Below are positions 53,887 through 64,000 of a stretch of 64,000 nucleotides of DNA, piece after piece. The notes below the pieces were generated by a model that searched no databases, had not been told where the DNA came from, and saw nothing but the letters and a program-made list of their open reading frames with translations. Source of the DNA: Iris pallida (Eukaryota; Streptophyta; Magnoliopsida; Asparagales; Iridaceae); contig JANAVB010005598.1 of NCBI GenBank assembly GCA_029216955.1, positions 1,739,327 through 1,803,326 on the forward strand. The letters are read 5' to 3'. A program made the position numbers and the translations under genes. Within the stretch, counting starts at the first letter, position 1. Each line of letters starts with the position of its first letter.

Positions 53887-56397
53887 TGACATACACATTA
53901 GTATATGTAACTAGATTAGCTACCAACCACACACCCACACCAAGCAAACTAAACGAGCCATGCTCACAGCCAGCAACCCAAGAACACCTAGCAAACCAAC
54001 TCACACCCATAACGTACAACCTTCTTCTTCCATCGGTTACAACTGAACCCTTCCCTTTAATCCACATTTAAGAGAGGGAGAGAGAGTTATTCTCAAACAA
54101 TCATAGCCAACCCCAACCCGGACTTCTCCCTGACACCGACAACCACCAGGGTACGCCGGAGCGCCGCCCACCGCCGCCCGAAGCCGCACGCGCGCGCACA
54201 CCGTGTTCAGGCCGCGCAGGAACCTGTTTCAGGTACCTATCTTTCCCATCTCGTATCTTCGTGCACACTCGATCAAATCGAGATTCGTAAATTTCTACGG
54301 ATAGCCGATGTGACCTCTAGGAGTCCCATTAAATAGATTTTCCAATACCAAACCTTATTGTTCGGTAATTTGACGCAAAGTTGTTGAAAAACTACGTTTA
54401 AAAGAACAGATTTAGGTCCCCGAATCACTGTTTTTTGAGGCAATTTCTCGTCGATCCTTCGACCGATTCAAAAATCCGTTTGAAGAGACTTATAGAAAAC
54501 CTATAGGGCTCTTTGAACCATCTTTCAATTCCTATTTTGTTGACAGTACGTTTCGGAAACTGATTTCCAAAATCAGAAAAAATAGCGTTCCGAAAACTCG
54601 AATTTCGGGAAATTTTCCCGATACGACGTGAGTTCCGTCAAACCGGATGACTTGGTCACAACCCGTAGGCATCGAAAGGTGCGTACGAATCTTGTGGACT
54701 TGTGTAATTCGACATAACTTGATTTTGCTGCGTGTGCGCGACGAAATCAGTGCGTATCCGTCGAGCTACCCCGTTTTGACCCTTTCACAAATTTGCCAAC
54801 TACTTTGTGCACGTTTGTCGAATCGAACGAAACTTACGCTAATAGGACCGGGTCATTTTTCTGGTCTTGTACGCCAAGTTTGGTCCAATTCTGAGAAGGT
54901 CGACCGGAACGTCATTTTGGCGGGCCCGCGACCCGATCCAACGGACGAAATTTTGCACGGCCCACCGGAATTCAACTTTGGACACACGGTTGGGTTCGTC
55001 TCATCAAATCGGACCCGTAGACATATAGTTTGACGACTTTAAAGACCGTAGATATCGGCACATTTTTTGGTGCAAAGTGGATCTAACGACGGACATCGTT
55101 TTGGCCCAAAATTATCGTTTTGCCCCCGTGTTCAGAATTGGACTTATGGGTAGGCTATCCTAGCTAATTTGACCATTCTGAACATATTGGTATTATTTGT
55201 TTTAACATTAGGAGACTATTGCACGAGTTGACCCTTCGAGGCTCATTGAGTGGCAGTATTGATTCCTCAGTTCAGAACTAGACGAGTACATTCTCTGATG
55301 ATTTTCCATTCATGATATTTACTAGTTTCATGTATTTAGTGTAGATATTCATGACTCTTGACACATTGGGCACACGGATTGGTATTTTACGGATTCCGTC
55401 ATGAGTTGTTATTCCTTATTTATCTTGGTGTACCTTGTGCAAGCCTTGTTGTAGTTCTTGTACAATGTACGGACACCGATTCTCGAGAAGACTTTCTACC
55501 TTCTCTTAGAATCCCATGTCGTAATGAGTCATGGTTGGATCCACTATATCAGACGGGGGCGGAGGGAATATTTAGTCTAGACATGTGGTCAATACCCACA
55601 TTGTGCATTGTATAGATCCTTGTAAGTGTTAATCATATACTTCACGTATGATTAACCAGGCCAGTAGACCTTGTGCAAGTTCCCAAGCCGGCCACATGTC
55701 AAAGCTAATATTCACTCACGTTGATAGTTGTTCTTGATTCTTGTACATGACATGTTCAGATATCTTCATTCTTGCTCTTGTTTACTACTTTACCCTTGCC
55801 ATGCTACTTTCATGTACATTCTATTTACACATGTTTATTCTCTCTATTTACTGTTACATAGCACTTGTCATTCATTGGGAACTGTTGTTGAAAATGTGTT
55901 CGTTCTAATCCTGACTGGATATGTTGACAAAATTTTACAGATTATGGCGATGACGAGTGTCCTACCTACTACGGTCCTCATGACGTAGTGGGCGTAGACC
56001 AGGAGACCCTAGTCCAGCAGGGGTAAGTGCCAGCTGAGGAGGCTCTAGTAGTGACTCAGTTAGATTAGGATTTGACTAGACTTTGTCTCCAGCTTTTATA
56101 TTAGGCATGTTATGTTATTTCAGACTTGTTAACTACATTGTGACTCTCTCTGGATTTGTGTTAGATACTTTGCACTCTGAGTTTATCTTTATCATTATCC
56201 TTATATTTATTCGTACCATTTATTCTTCCTCTTAGATTGTGATTGAGTTTATATGTATTTATTATATCCTCCATTCGGAGATGACAGGTTAATGTACATT
56301 ATTAGATAGTAGACCTACAACGTACTACGCCGTTTCCACGACGTAGGCTGGGCGCCGTTACGCATTCGTGCCCTTACATTGGGTGCGGGTTGTGACA
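52553..56397 (+). repeat. Solo LTR J
   Basis: Begins TGTCACTACCAG and ends GGGTTGTGACA, with inverted termini TGTCAC/GTGACA. Flanks are ATGTT (52548-52552) and ATATT (56398-56402), a likely 5-bp duplication with one change. There is no interior and no second copy. It contains a long AT/GT microsatellite zone (52670-53890), a GC-rich leader (54120-54230), CAG|GTACCT (54232/54233), the leader core shared with C and F (about 54610-55160), and a branch-point/acceptor-like site near 55911-55940. It lies inside element K close to K's 3' end. Confidence 0.75.
52670..53890. repeat. AT/GT microsatellite zone with long inverted repeat
   Basis: Dense TA repeats interrupted by a GT run (53276-53306). 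Around 53559-53630, ATATTTTATGTGTATGTGTA is followed, after a TA spacer, by its exact reverse complement. A third copy of the right-hand arm occurs at about 53782-53805. Open frames here are low-complexity artefacts. Confidence 0.85.
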
Positions 56398-56475
56398 ATA
56401 TTTCCTTCTTATTCAATGAAGGTGGGTTCATGTTCTTAAGTTTCAAGGATGAATCTTTTTCTTAGTAGGTTAGAG
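56398..56475 (+). mobile_element. Element K interior, 3' end with degraded polypurine block
   Basis: After solo LTR J the sequence TTTCAAGGATGAATC...AGGTTAGAG corresponds to the TTCGAGGACGAATT...polypurine end of Gypsy interiors and abuts TGTAGTACCCC. Confidence 0.5.
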
Positions 56476-56819
56476 TGTAGTACCCCACTCCCGAATCAAG
56501 AGCACTGTATCGTCAATCCTATCGGTATCGATTGATTGAAACAGATTGAATTAAGACCCTTCCTCTTTATGTATTGGCTTCTTCAAAATTATGTCCCAAA
56601 TGCAATGGATTGTGTCTTGGAGAAGAACTCTATATAAGAGCCACTTTCTCAAACCTTTTCACCTTTCGTTTTCGATGTTGGTTTGTTGTTGCTTTCGCTA
56701 TTAGTTTTATGAATACATTTTTGTGGATGTTTTCGATGGTTTTTTTTTTGTTTACCATCATCTATTATACATTTATATCAAATTTTGGGAGAAAGAAAGA
56801 AAAGAGTATTGATCCTCTG
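56476..56819 (+). repeat. Start of element K 3' LTR, truncated
   Basis: Starts TGTAGTACCCCACTCCC and runs 340 bases to the point where the second copy of element D begins. It includes TATATAAGAG at 56631, a good TATA match, followed by a pyrimidine-rich leader. Its 56512-56595 part is repeated at 50661-50745. Confidence 0.5.
56631..56638 (+). promoter_or_regulatory. Candidate LTR promoter of element K
   Basis: TATATAAG followed at about 30 bases by a CT-rich stretch. It is about 155 bases into the K LTR, a normal U3 length for a short LTR. Confidence 0.45.
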
Positions 56820-57100
56820 TTGGTCAATTTTTTATAAATTTAAATTAAAACTTGATTTATCCAATTTCAAACTTATAATTGATCAAAATAAGTACTTAAA
56901 ATAATATTCAATATTATTCAAAAATTTGTAAAATATATTTCCATAAATACAAAATTCTTATTTAAAAGTATTTTGGCAAATCTCTTTGTCATTCAAAATA
57001 ATTATGATTTCCTTTACAGAAATTTAAATTAAAATTTCTATCACAAAATATTTAAAATAAAGTAAATAAAATTTTGAATAATTCGGGAACATGGATTATA
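56820..57100 (-). repeat. Second copy of element D 3' LTR end
   Basis: Matches 1-278 with a few single-base indels in A runs. The left edge of the duplication cannot be placed because the first copy is cut by the window start. Confidence 0.8.
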
Positions 57101-58231
57101 AATCTACCCACCTAAAAAAAATTGTCCTCGAATTAAAAAAATCTTGGATACACATGAAAAGTAATAAAATATCATAATAAGAAAGCATTGATCAATTTGA
57201 AAGAATAAAAAAAAAAATTCTTAAAATAAAAATATTGATCAAATCATTTGTCAAAGAAGAATGAGAGTGAAAGAGACAAAATAGATACGGTTTGGCTTGG
57301 ATGTGGAATCTAGTTTATGGCATTGAATCTTAAAAGATTCTAGGACACACAAATTTTTAGATAACTAAAAAAATATGATCAAGGAATATAGTTAGAGAAG
57401 TTTGGCCTACCAAACCTCTCATTAATGTCTTATCATATTCCTTGGTCAATTATCAAAAAAAAAATCTTCAATATTATAAATCGTTATCCTCAAAAGTATT
57501 TAAAAAATCCTCAATTCCAAATCATTATCCTCAAAAATATTTCAAAATCCTCAATTCCAATCTTGAAATTTAAATCAATAATTCAATACTCAAGGTTTTC
57601 AAATTTATGTCCAATCATAATCTTCAAATTTAAACTCCACAAAATTTAAATTCTTCAAAAATATTTCAAACTTAAATCCATTCTTCCATAACATATTCAA
57701 TATTTTAGATTCAATAAATCTCCAATTTCTTATCACAATTTTTTTTAACATTAATCAAATCAAAATAATTTTCCTAGCAACAAACTCACATTCATCAATT
57801 TACACAAAAATTTAAACTTCAAAGCATCAAAAATTTAATTACTCTAATATTCAACAATTGATTATCCTCGAAGAATATAATTTACCAACAGAAAAGTATA
57901 CCCATATTTGATCATAACATCTTAACAAAACACAATATTATATCCTCACATAAAAATTTATCAAATTCATCTAATCTTAAATTTCAAGGTTTATTCCTAT
58001 CTTAACCACATAGCCTATATAACATCTTAACTACCCAAGAAGTCAAATTGAATAATTAAGGGCTTCCCTATTGCATACCTAATCCTAGATATCTTCCTAA
58101 AAATTAAATCAATCCTAACAGTGAATTAGCATTTCCTACTCACAGACTCGCAGTAGTACGACTAATTTAGGTACTACCACGAGTTCGCATAATTTTTGCA
58201 AAAATGGACCCACATGGATCATCATAAAACT
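57101..58231 (-). mobile_element. Second copy of element D interior
   Basis: Matches 279-1396, including the leader hairpin at 58147-58183 with identical arms. No coding signal. Confidence 0.8.
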
Positions 58232-59926
58232 TGTCACTTCCTGCTCCCACTTTGGGATACGAGTTCGTGGCCAAGTTCAGCCTACGCTGCAGTATCGACG
58301 GTAGTATGTTGTTTAGACCTCAATAATAATCTTAAATCCAAATATATAATATTTGTTCATAAAATCATCAATTTGCTCCTTCACAATAACTATTCAATTA
58401 ATTTCCAAATCCAATAATACATCAAATAATATTCAGGAACAAACCGATAAATATTTAAATTCAGGAACTATGTAATCTATCTCATAAAATCATCAATTTG
58501 CTCCTTCCAACAAGGGTCCATGGTACAAAATAACAAGTCACCGAAATTTGTCAACGAATCCAGTCAGGAATAGAAAAGTACAAGTTTAAGACAACATGAC
58601 AAAAATACAATATAAAGCAATAAAACACTAAGCATGTGAACCAATGAAGAGGAACGTATACAATATGATCAAGAAAACAAGGAATATGATAAATCGATAA
58701 CAACAAGTAGCAGGTATAAAAAACTGAGGAAGTCCACTAAATACAGTAAATGTGCATATGTGACGGGAAGTACAACGTTCCTACATGTGGAGGCGTAGGT
58801 GAACGATACGGACTAGCATCATTCAACAAATCATGATCATTCAACTCAAAGCAGCAATAAAGCATATAAGATATGGAATAAACTTTATCCATTGTCTATA
58901 CAACATACCTGCATAAAATACATAAAATAATACTTACAGCTCCTGCACAAGACAATCATTAACATGCATTCGAACTTGGTCGTTGGTGGATACCGCACAA
59001 TAAAGGACATCCCAACTTGGTATTGCGACGTACCATCCAAAGCCGGTCGCAAGCCTCAATGAATGTCCTACAATACCTCATGCCACCATAGCACGACCAA
59101 TTGTTTCCACCTAGGTCGAATCGGTCCAAGTGCCCCAAGTACCATTAGAGGAAACTAACTCAAACCTTGTGCAAAAGACATCCATGACCATTCGAATGCA
59201 TAACCGAATCAACAATAATATAATTTTCATGGTAGTAAGTAAGTAAGCCAACAATAAGAACCCAAAATTTCATATTTATCATCTCAGGCATCAATTTGGA
59301 GACTAATCAGTCCCCCACATTCTCATCATTTTATTATCCTATCAATTCATCACATTTCACATTTCTCACATCATTTTACTTATTCAAAGGAACATGCAGC
59401 ATTTTATCATTTGTGTTATTAACATTATCACTTCATCTATCATATGTCAATTACACTAGCATCTTAGTGGTATCAGCTTGTGGCATTTCTATCACTCAAT
59501 TTGCATCATCAATCAGTAGATATAGTAAGGTAAGCAAGAGAATTCATTTAGTTAGCATGAAGGAGTAATGAAGAAGGGACAAACCACCATAGAGAATCTA
59601 CCACTCACCAATTAGAAAATTATCGAGAGGAAAGGAACACTTGCGCGGTCAGTCTCTAGCTACGCATCCACTTGAAATGGCACCAACACATGATCAGTAC
59701 ACCTTCTTTATATATTCCTTTCTTTCAGAATTCTCAAGAATGAATACACGAAAATTCGATAAAAATGAGCAAGAATCAAATCATCGAAAACTAATCAAGA
59801 AAATGCATCCACCAAAACCAAGCAGCAAAAACATCCAGCGAAAAACTCTTTGACTCATTTCAAGAGAAACAGTTGGAAAGGTTCTTATGCATTCGTCCGT
59901 GATCGATTCGAACTCGACGGTAAGTT
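58232..59926 (-). repeat. Second copy of element D 5' LTR part
   Basis: Matches 1397-3089 except for scattered indels and one replaced patch at about 58480-58505, where a nearby sequence (CATAAAATCATCAATTTGC, also at 58359) takes the place of the first copy's unrelated bases. It joins element A's LTR at the same base as the first copy. Confidence 0.8.
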
Positions 59927-62900
59927 TGTCACGACCCGCACCCTAGAGTAAGGGCACGAGACGTGGGTACGTCCAGCCTACGCCACAGTGTTGGTGGTAG
60001 AACGCTGTCCTAGGTCACAACATCTAACAATATATGCTAAACAGTTTATACTCCCCGAATGGGGGTGACATAGCAGAATGTAAACTCAATCACAACTAAG
60101 GAAGAAGAAGCACGATATGATATCGAACTCAAATGAAATACAGATGATCAGAAGAGTCTAAGTGTCTAAGATAACAACTCAGCAAACATCCAGAAATACA
60201 AGTCTCAACTACAGAGTATGAAAGAATATATACAATCCAGATCTCAATGACAGAAATAGTAAAACCTAGACTAAACTAGTCCAAATACAACATAAGTAAG
60301 ATAAAGCCTAACTAAACTAGTCTAGGCAGTAGGGGTAATGTCATCAGCTAGAGTTGGGTCCTCCTGAGAGTCCAGCTCACAAGGGTCGTCTAGGGCTGTC
60401 CCATAGAAGGTGTCAACACCAGTCTCATCCTCGTCCTCTGTAAACATTCAACGGTGCCCAATCAGGACGGAGCGAGCACAATACATCTCAACAGTTCATA
60501 GCAGGTTAGAAAATATAATCATACAGTAAAGTAAGATACAGGAAACTGAAGAAAGTATAGAATGTAAACAGAGAGAGAACGGTAATAGAAATATCTACTA
60601 TAAGTAGAGAACTAACAGTGGCTAGTGAGTCAGAGTACAATATAAACATGTGAATGGCATAGGTGATTCTGATACTACACTACGGAAAGATTCTGATGCT
60701 ATACTACTTGGATATTATTCACATGTCTACTTCTACTCTCCCGTACCCCCAATCAATACACAAGGATCCAGCCAGGTTATGTTATGATTCATGTAACGGC
60801 CCCCGAAGGGTGTACATGATAGTCCCATAAATAGGGATTCTAGGAAAGCCCATAAATGGGGAATTCAAGGAAGACTCTGTGATCATGAGAGTACATGTCA
60901 CAAGTGATCAATAAACCATGAAGCATAGTGATACACAATATAAGTGAAACGCACAGAACATGTAGTATCCGATGCTTCCTGAGGGGATAACATCTCAAGA
61001 AGGGATCCATATAGTACTAATCCGTGTGACCAACGTGACAGTATTAAGTAAAGTAATTTAAAGTAGGAGAATAATTCTAACAGGATATGAAATGATCAGA
61101 GAATGTACTCGCCTGTATCCTGAGTGTCCGGATAAAAAGTACTATTCGAGGAGAGGTGTCTGGCTCCTAATCAGAACAGCACAAGTCACAACAAGTCCAA
61201 AATGGTAACATAAAGTTCTACTATGCATTCTACATGATTCTAGGTCAATCTAGACCAAAGTCAACTCTTGGTCAACTTTGGTCAACCCTAGAAGTCAAAC
61301 TAGGTCAACTAGGGCTAACCAAGTCTAAACTAGTCAAATTAGCCTATGCTAGTCTAACTAGGTCTAATCAAGACTAAACAAGTGTAACTAGATTCTCTCT
61401 AGGCAAACAGACACACCATAGGCCATGAGCCCTAGGCTGTAGGCTATATCATGCCCAAGCCAAACCATATCACATATATACATAACAATATATATCTAAA
61501 ATATAATACACATGCATATTATAATATATAGGATACCTATATATACATCTCACATACATATATATACATGTGTACACATAGAGAGTTAGAGAGGGGAAAC
61601 TTACATATGTGAGTGTGTGTACATGTGTGACAGAATTGGTGTGTGATCATCATGAGTGTGTGAGGGCCATATGTGGCAGGAATTGGGAGTGTGTGTATTG
61701 AGTTCATGAGTGTACCTGTGTATAACAGAGAAACAACAGTGTGGCATATGACACAGAGGGGTGTAGTGAGGAATTGTGTGTGTTAATGTGTAATAGCCAT
61801 GTGTGTGTGTGTGAACAGTTGTGTATAACACATGGCTCAAGTGTATAACACATGTTCTCAGTCCATACCTTTCTCAGGTTTTTACACAAAAAGGAAATTC
61901 TCAGATTTCTTTTATACTTAACAGTCAAAACCCATTGGTATACATAGGTAATGTATCAAACCATTTTAGTTTCCTGAATCTCAGATATTAACATTAACAT
62001 TTGAAATCAAACCCAATCTAATCATGACTGAAATCTCAGTTTTACTCTAACAGTGAATCAAACTAATTTCAGTGAATACAAGGTGAACCCAGGTTCAAAT
62101 GTCTCAGAAATTCAAAGATCTTGAACTCCGATTTAGGATTCCTATTCAGGTTTATTAAAGCATGCATCTCAGGAATTGAAGAACTGTGGTATACAAATAT
62201 ACAAGTGTAGAGTGTGTGTGTGCAAATGTGAGGGAAAAACCTGTGTGTGTTAGAAGGGAAGATACAGAAAAACTGTGATAGGAAATAAGAGGGTGGCCTG
62301 TGTGTGGGTGTTAAGTGACTGAGATTTGTAATGTGTGTGGGTGATGTTACAAAACAGTGTAAAGGAAAAAATAGTATGACAGATTTCAGTTTGTATTTGT
62401 GAACTGTGTGTATGAGTGATAGGAATAGATGTGTCATGTGTGAGGTAATTTACACAGATGTATGTGAATCATGACAGTGTGTGTAAAGTCAGGATTAACA
62501 AACCAATTTGGCAGTTCAATCAAAATGAATCAGTAGCAACCCAAAAACTAAATTCGAAACTCATTGATCACACAAACTACACACCAACATAATTACTAAC
62601 CCTGACACATATAGGTAAACCTAATTAACCATGAACATCATTGAAATCAGTTAACAAACAGTAAGGGTTCACTTAAAATTGATAACAGTGTTCATACACT
62701 GATACATGGAATTTTTATTTCGAAACCCAATTATTTTTACCATTCAAATTCACAAACAGGTGTATAGATGTGTTCTCCATATGACATGTGTCTAGGGAAT
62801 GCCATTCGTGTCCACAAACAGAACACGAATGTGTCCAAATAATTTAAATACTCTAAAACACAGAACTGACACAGCAGTGTCGTACGACGAGGACAGAGCC

Positions 62901-64000
62901 TCGTGCTCACGACACAGAGGGACACGCATCTCGTGCTCATGTCTGTGGGTTCGCCTAGTGTCCACGTAGGTTCGTGTCACCCTGATTTGGGTCCTAATGT
63001 GTCGTGTCCAAAGATCTAGGACCGTATCCGAAGCCAATCATCACACGTGCACAGTGTAGTGGAGTCCCCTTACGGGGTCAAGTGCTCATCGGACACGACA
63101 CGAGAGTGTCTCAAACTATGAGGACCTTGTGTCAGTGTCTGCCCCTAGGGCTGTGTCCAATCTTAGGTGTCCACGTGTTGTATTATGTCCGATACAGCCC
63201 CCGAGTAGCAGGGGAGCCGTACAGTACAGAAACGCGTGGGTTCGTGTCCTTGTGCGTGTCTGACACACACAAAAACAAGCTCAGTCATCCAGGAAGCAAT
63301 TAACAACATCAAAACCTAAAATCCTATTCAAAAACTTCCCAAAATTTAGGTCAAAATCCCCTTTGGGGCATTTCAGCAAACACCTAGGTTCCTGTCGGAT
63401 ACGTGTCCGATACGGACACGAAATGAATACACCAAGACACGAAACTAATTCTTATGATTTGGGGACTCCTAGGTCTAGGTTAATATACAAAAATAATAGC
63501 AACTATAATAGAGTTTTAGGGAATTACCTATAGGTATCAATCTCCTCAAAAACTCTAAAGAGGGGGTATTCTTCTTACTTCCCACACTTCACCAAATTAT
63601 TCACAAACTGAGAAAAACTTTCACAAACAGCAAGAACACACTAATTAGAACCTATTGCAATTTTTTGGATTAAAAAGGAATTAAAATGGATTTGATATGA
63701 ATTTCTAAAGTTGGGGATTTACCTCTTTCTAAACTTGAGATCTATTTCCAAGGGAGGCTAACCCTAAATGAAGGAGGCATTAAATAGGGTGGGATTCCCT
63801 AGGTGGCTGGCCATAGTGGGTTAGGGTTAGGGTTTAGTGATGGGCTATGGGCCTTGGGCCAAGTTTCACAAGCTATGGCTAAGTGATTATCTATTGGTCT
63901 CAAAACCATAAGTCATGACTTATGACTTAACCCTCTCTATTCTAACTCGAGTCTAAAAGACTAAATCATGGGTTAACTCTAGTTAGACTAGGATTACTTA
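59927..64000 (-). repeat. Second copy of element A 3' LTR (cut by window end)
   Basis: Matches 3090-7124 base for base apart from small indels and substitutions, and is still matching at the last base of the window. It includes the same TATA-like box (about 63780-63787). In this copy the acidic reading frame after the predicted acceptor is intact (about 60325-60435, minus). Confidence 0.85.

Overview
This window looks like intergenic heterochromatin from a large, repeat-rich plant nuclear genome. It contains no convincing host gene, tRNA or rRNA. Almost all of it belongs to nested, mostly decayed Ty3/Gypsy LTR retrotransposons. The readable proteins (RNase H, integrase with a chromodomain-like tail, CCHC Gag) are of the plant chromovirus (Tekay/Del-like) type, and the LTRs are very long (about 2.9-4.4 kb). 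Element letters (A, C, D, F, G, H, J, K) are local labels for this window. Many reading frames carry 1-2 base indels, often in homopolymers, so both genuine decay and residual long-read assembly error are likely. Coding calls are therefore broken genes.

Layout, left to right. 1-3089: element D (minus strand), with a short non-coding interior and an LTR interrupted by element A. 3090-12355: element A (minus strand), with a complete 4.4 kb 3' LTR, an interior that codes only a CCHC Gag remnant, and a 5' LTR truncated at 12355. 12356-12838: a loose Gag fragment. 12848-13575 and 23609-24811: the two halves of the 3' LTR of element H, split by element C (13576-23608, minus strand, long LTRs, non-coding interior). 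24812-27060: RT/RNase H/integrase remains of H. 27061-27073: a 13-N assembly gap. 27074-49210: element G, an autonomous-type chromovirus on the minus strand, split by element F (29639-42791, plus strand, TSD ATCTT, non-coding interior). F in turn contains a solo LTR (33639-36791, TSD GTTAT). 49211-50660: a minus-strand promoter-like block and AT-rich sequence. 50661-52552: an old plus-strand Gypsy polyprotein fragment (K). 52553-56397: solo LTR J. 56398-56819: the end of K and the start of its LTR. 56820-64000: a second copy of 1-7124, so the window is homologous to itself at its two edges about 56.8 kb apart.

How the parts relate. A, C, D and F have little or no coding capacity but share with coding element G the same polypurine-tract block and, just inside the 5' LTR, the same GTGGTGGCCCA-type block where a primer-binding site should be. 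The inference is that they form one mobilisation community in which non-autonomous elements rely on G/H-type proteins. The most interesting signals are RNA-level ones: a hairpin beside the primer-binding block of C and D whose arms covary and whose wobble pairs fit only the element's own sense strand; a candidate intron inside the LTRs with branch-point and acceptor arrangement repeated across divergent families, in two of which it precedes a short acidic reading frame in the same phase; a roughly 550-base leader block conserved in three divergent LTRs; and a long array of the motif YATGCGGCT in the upstream part of G/H-type LTRs.
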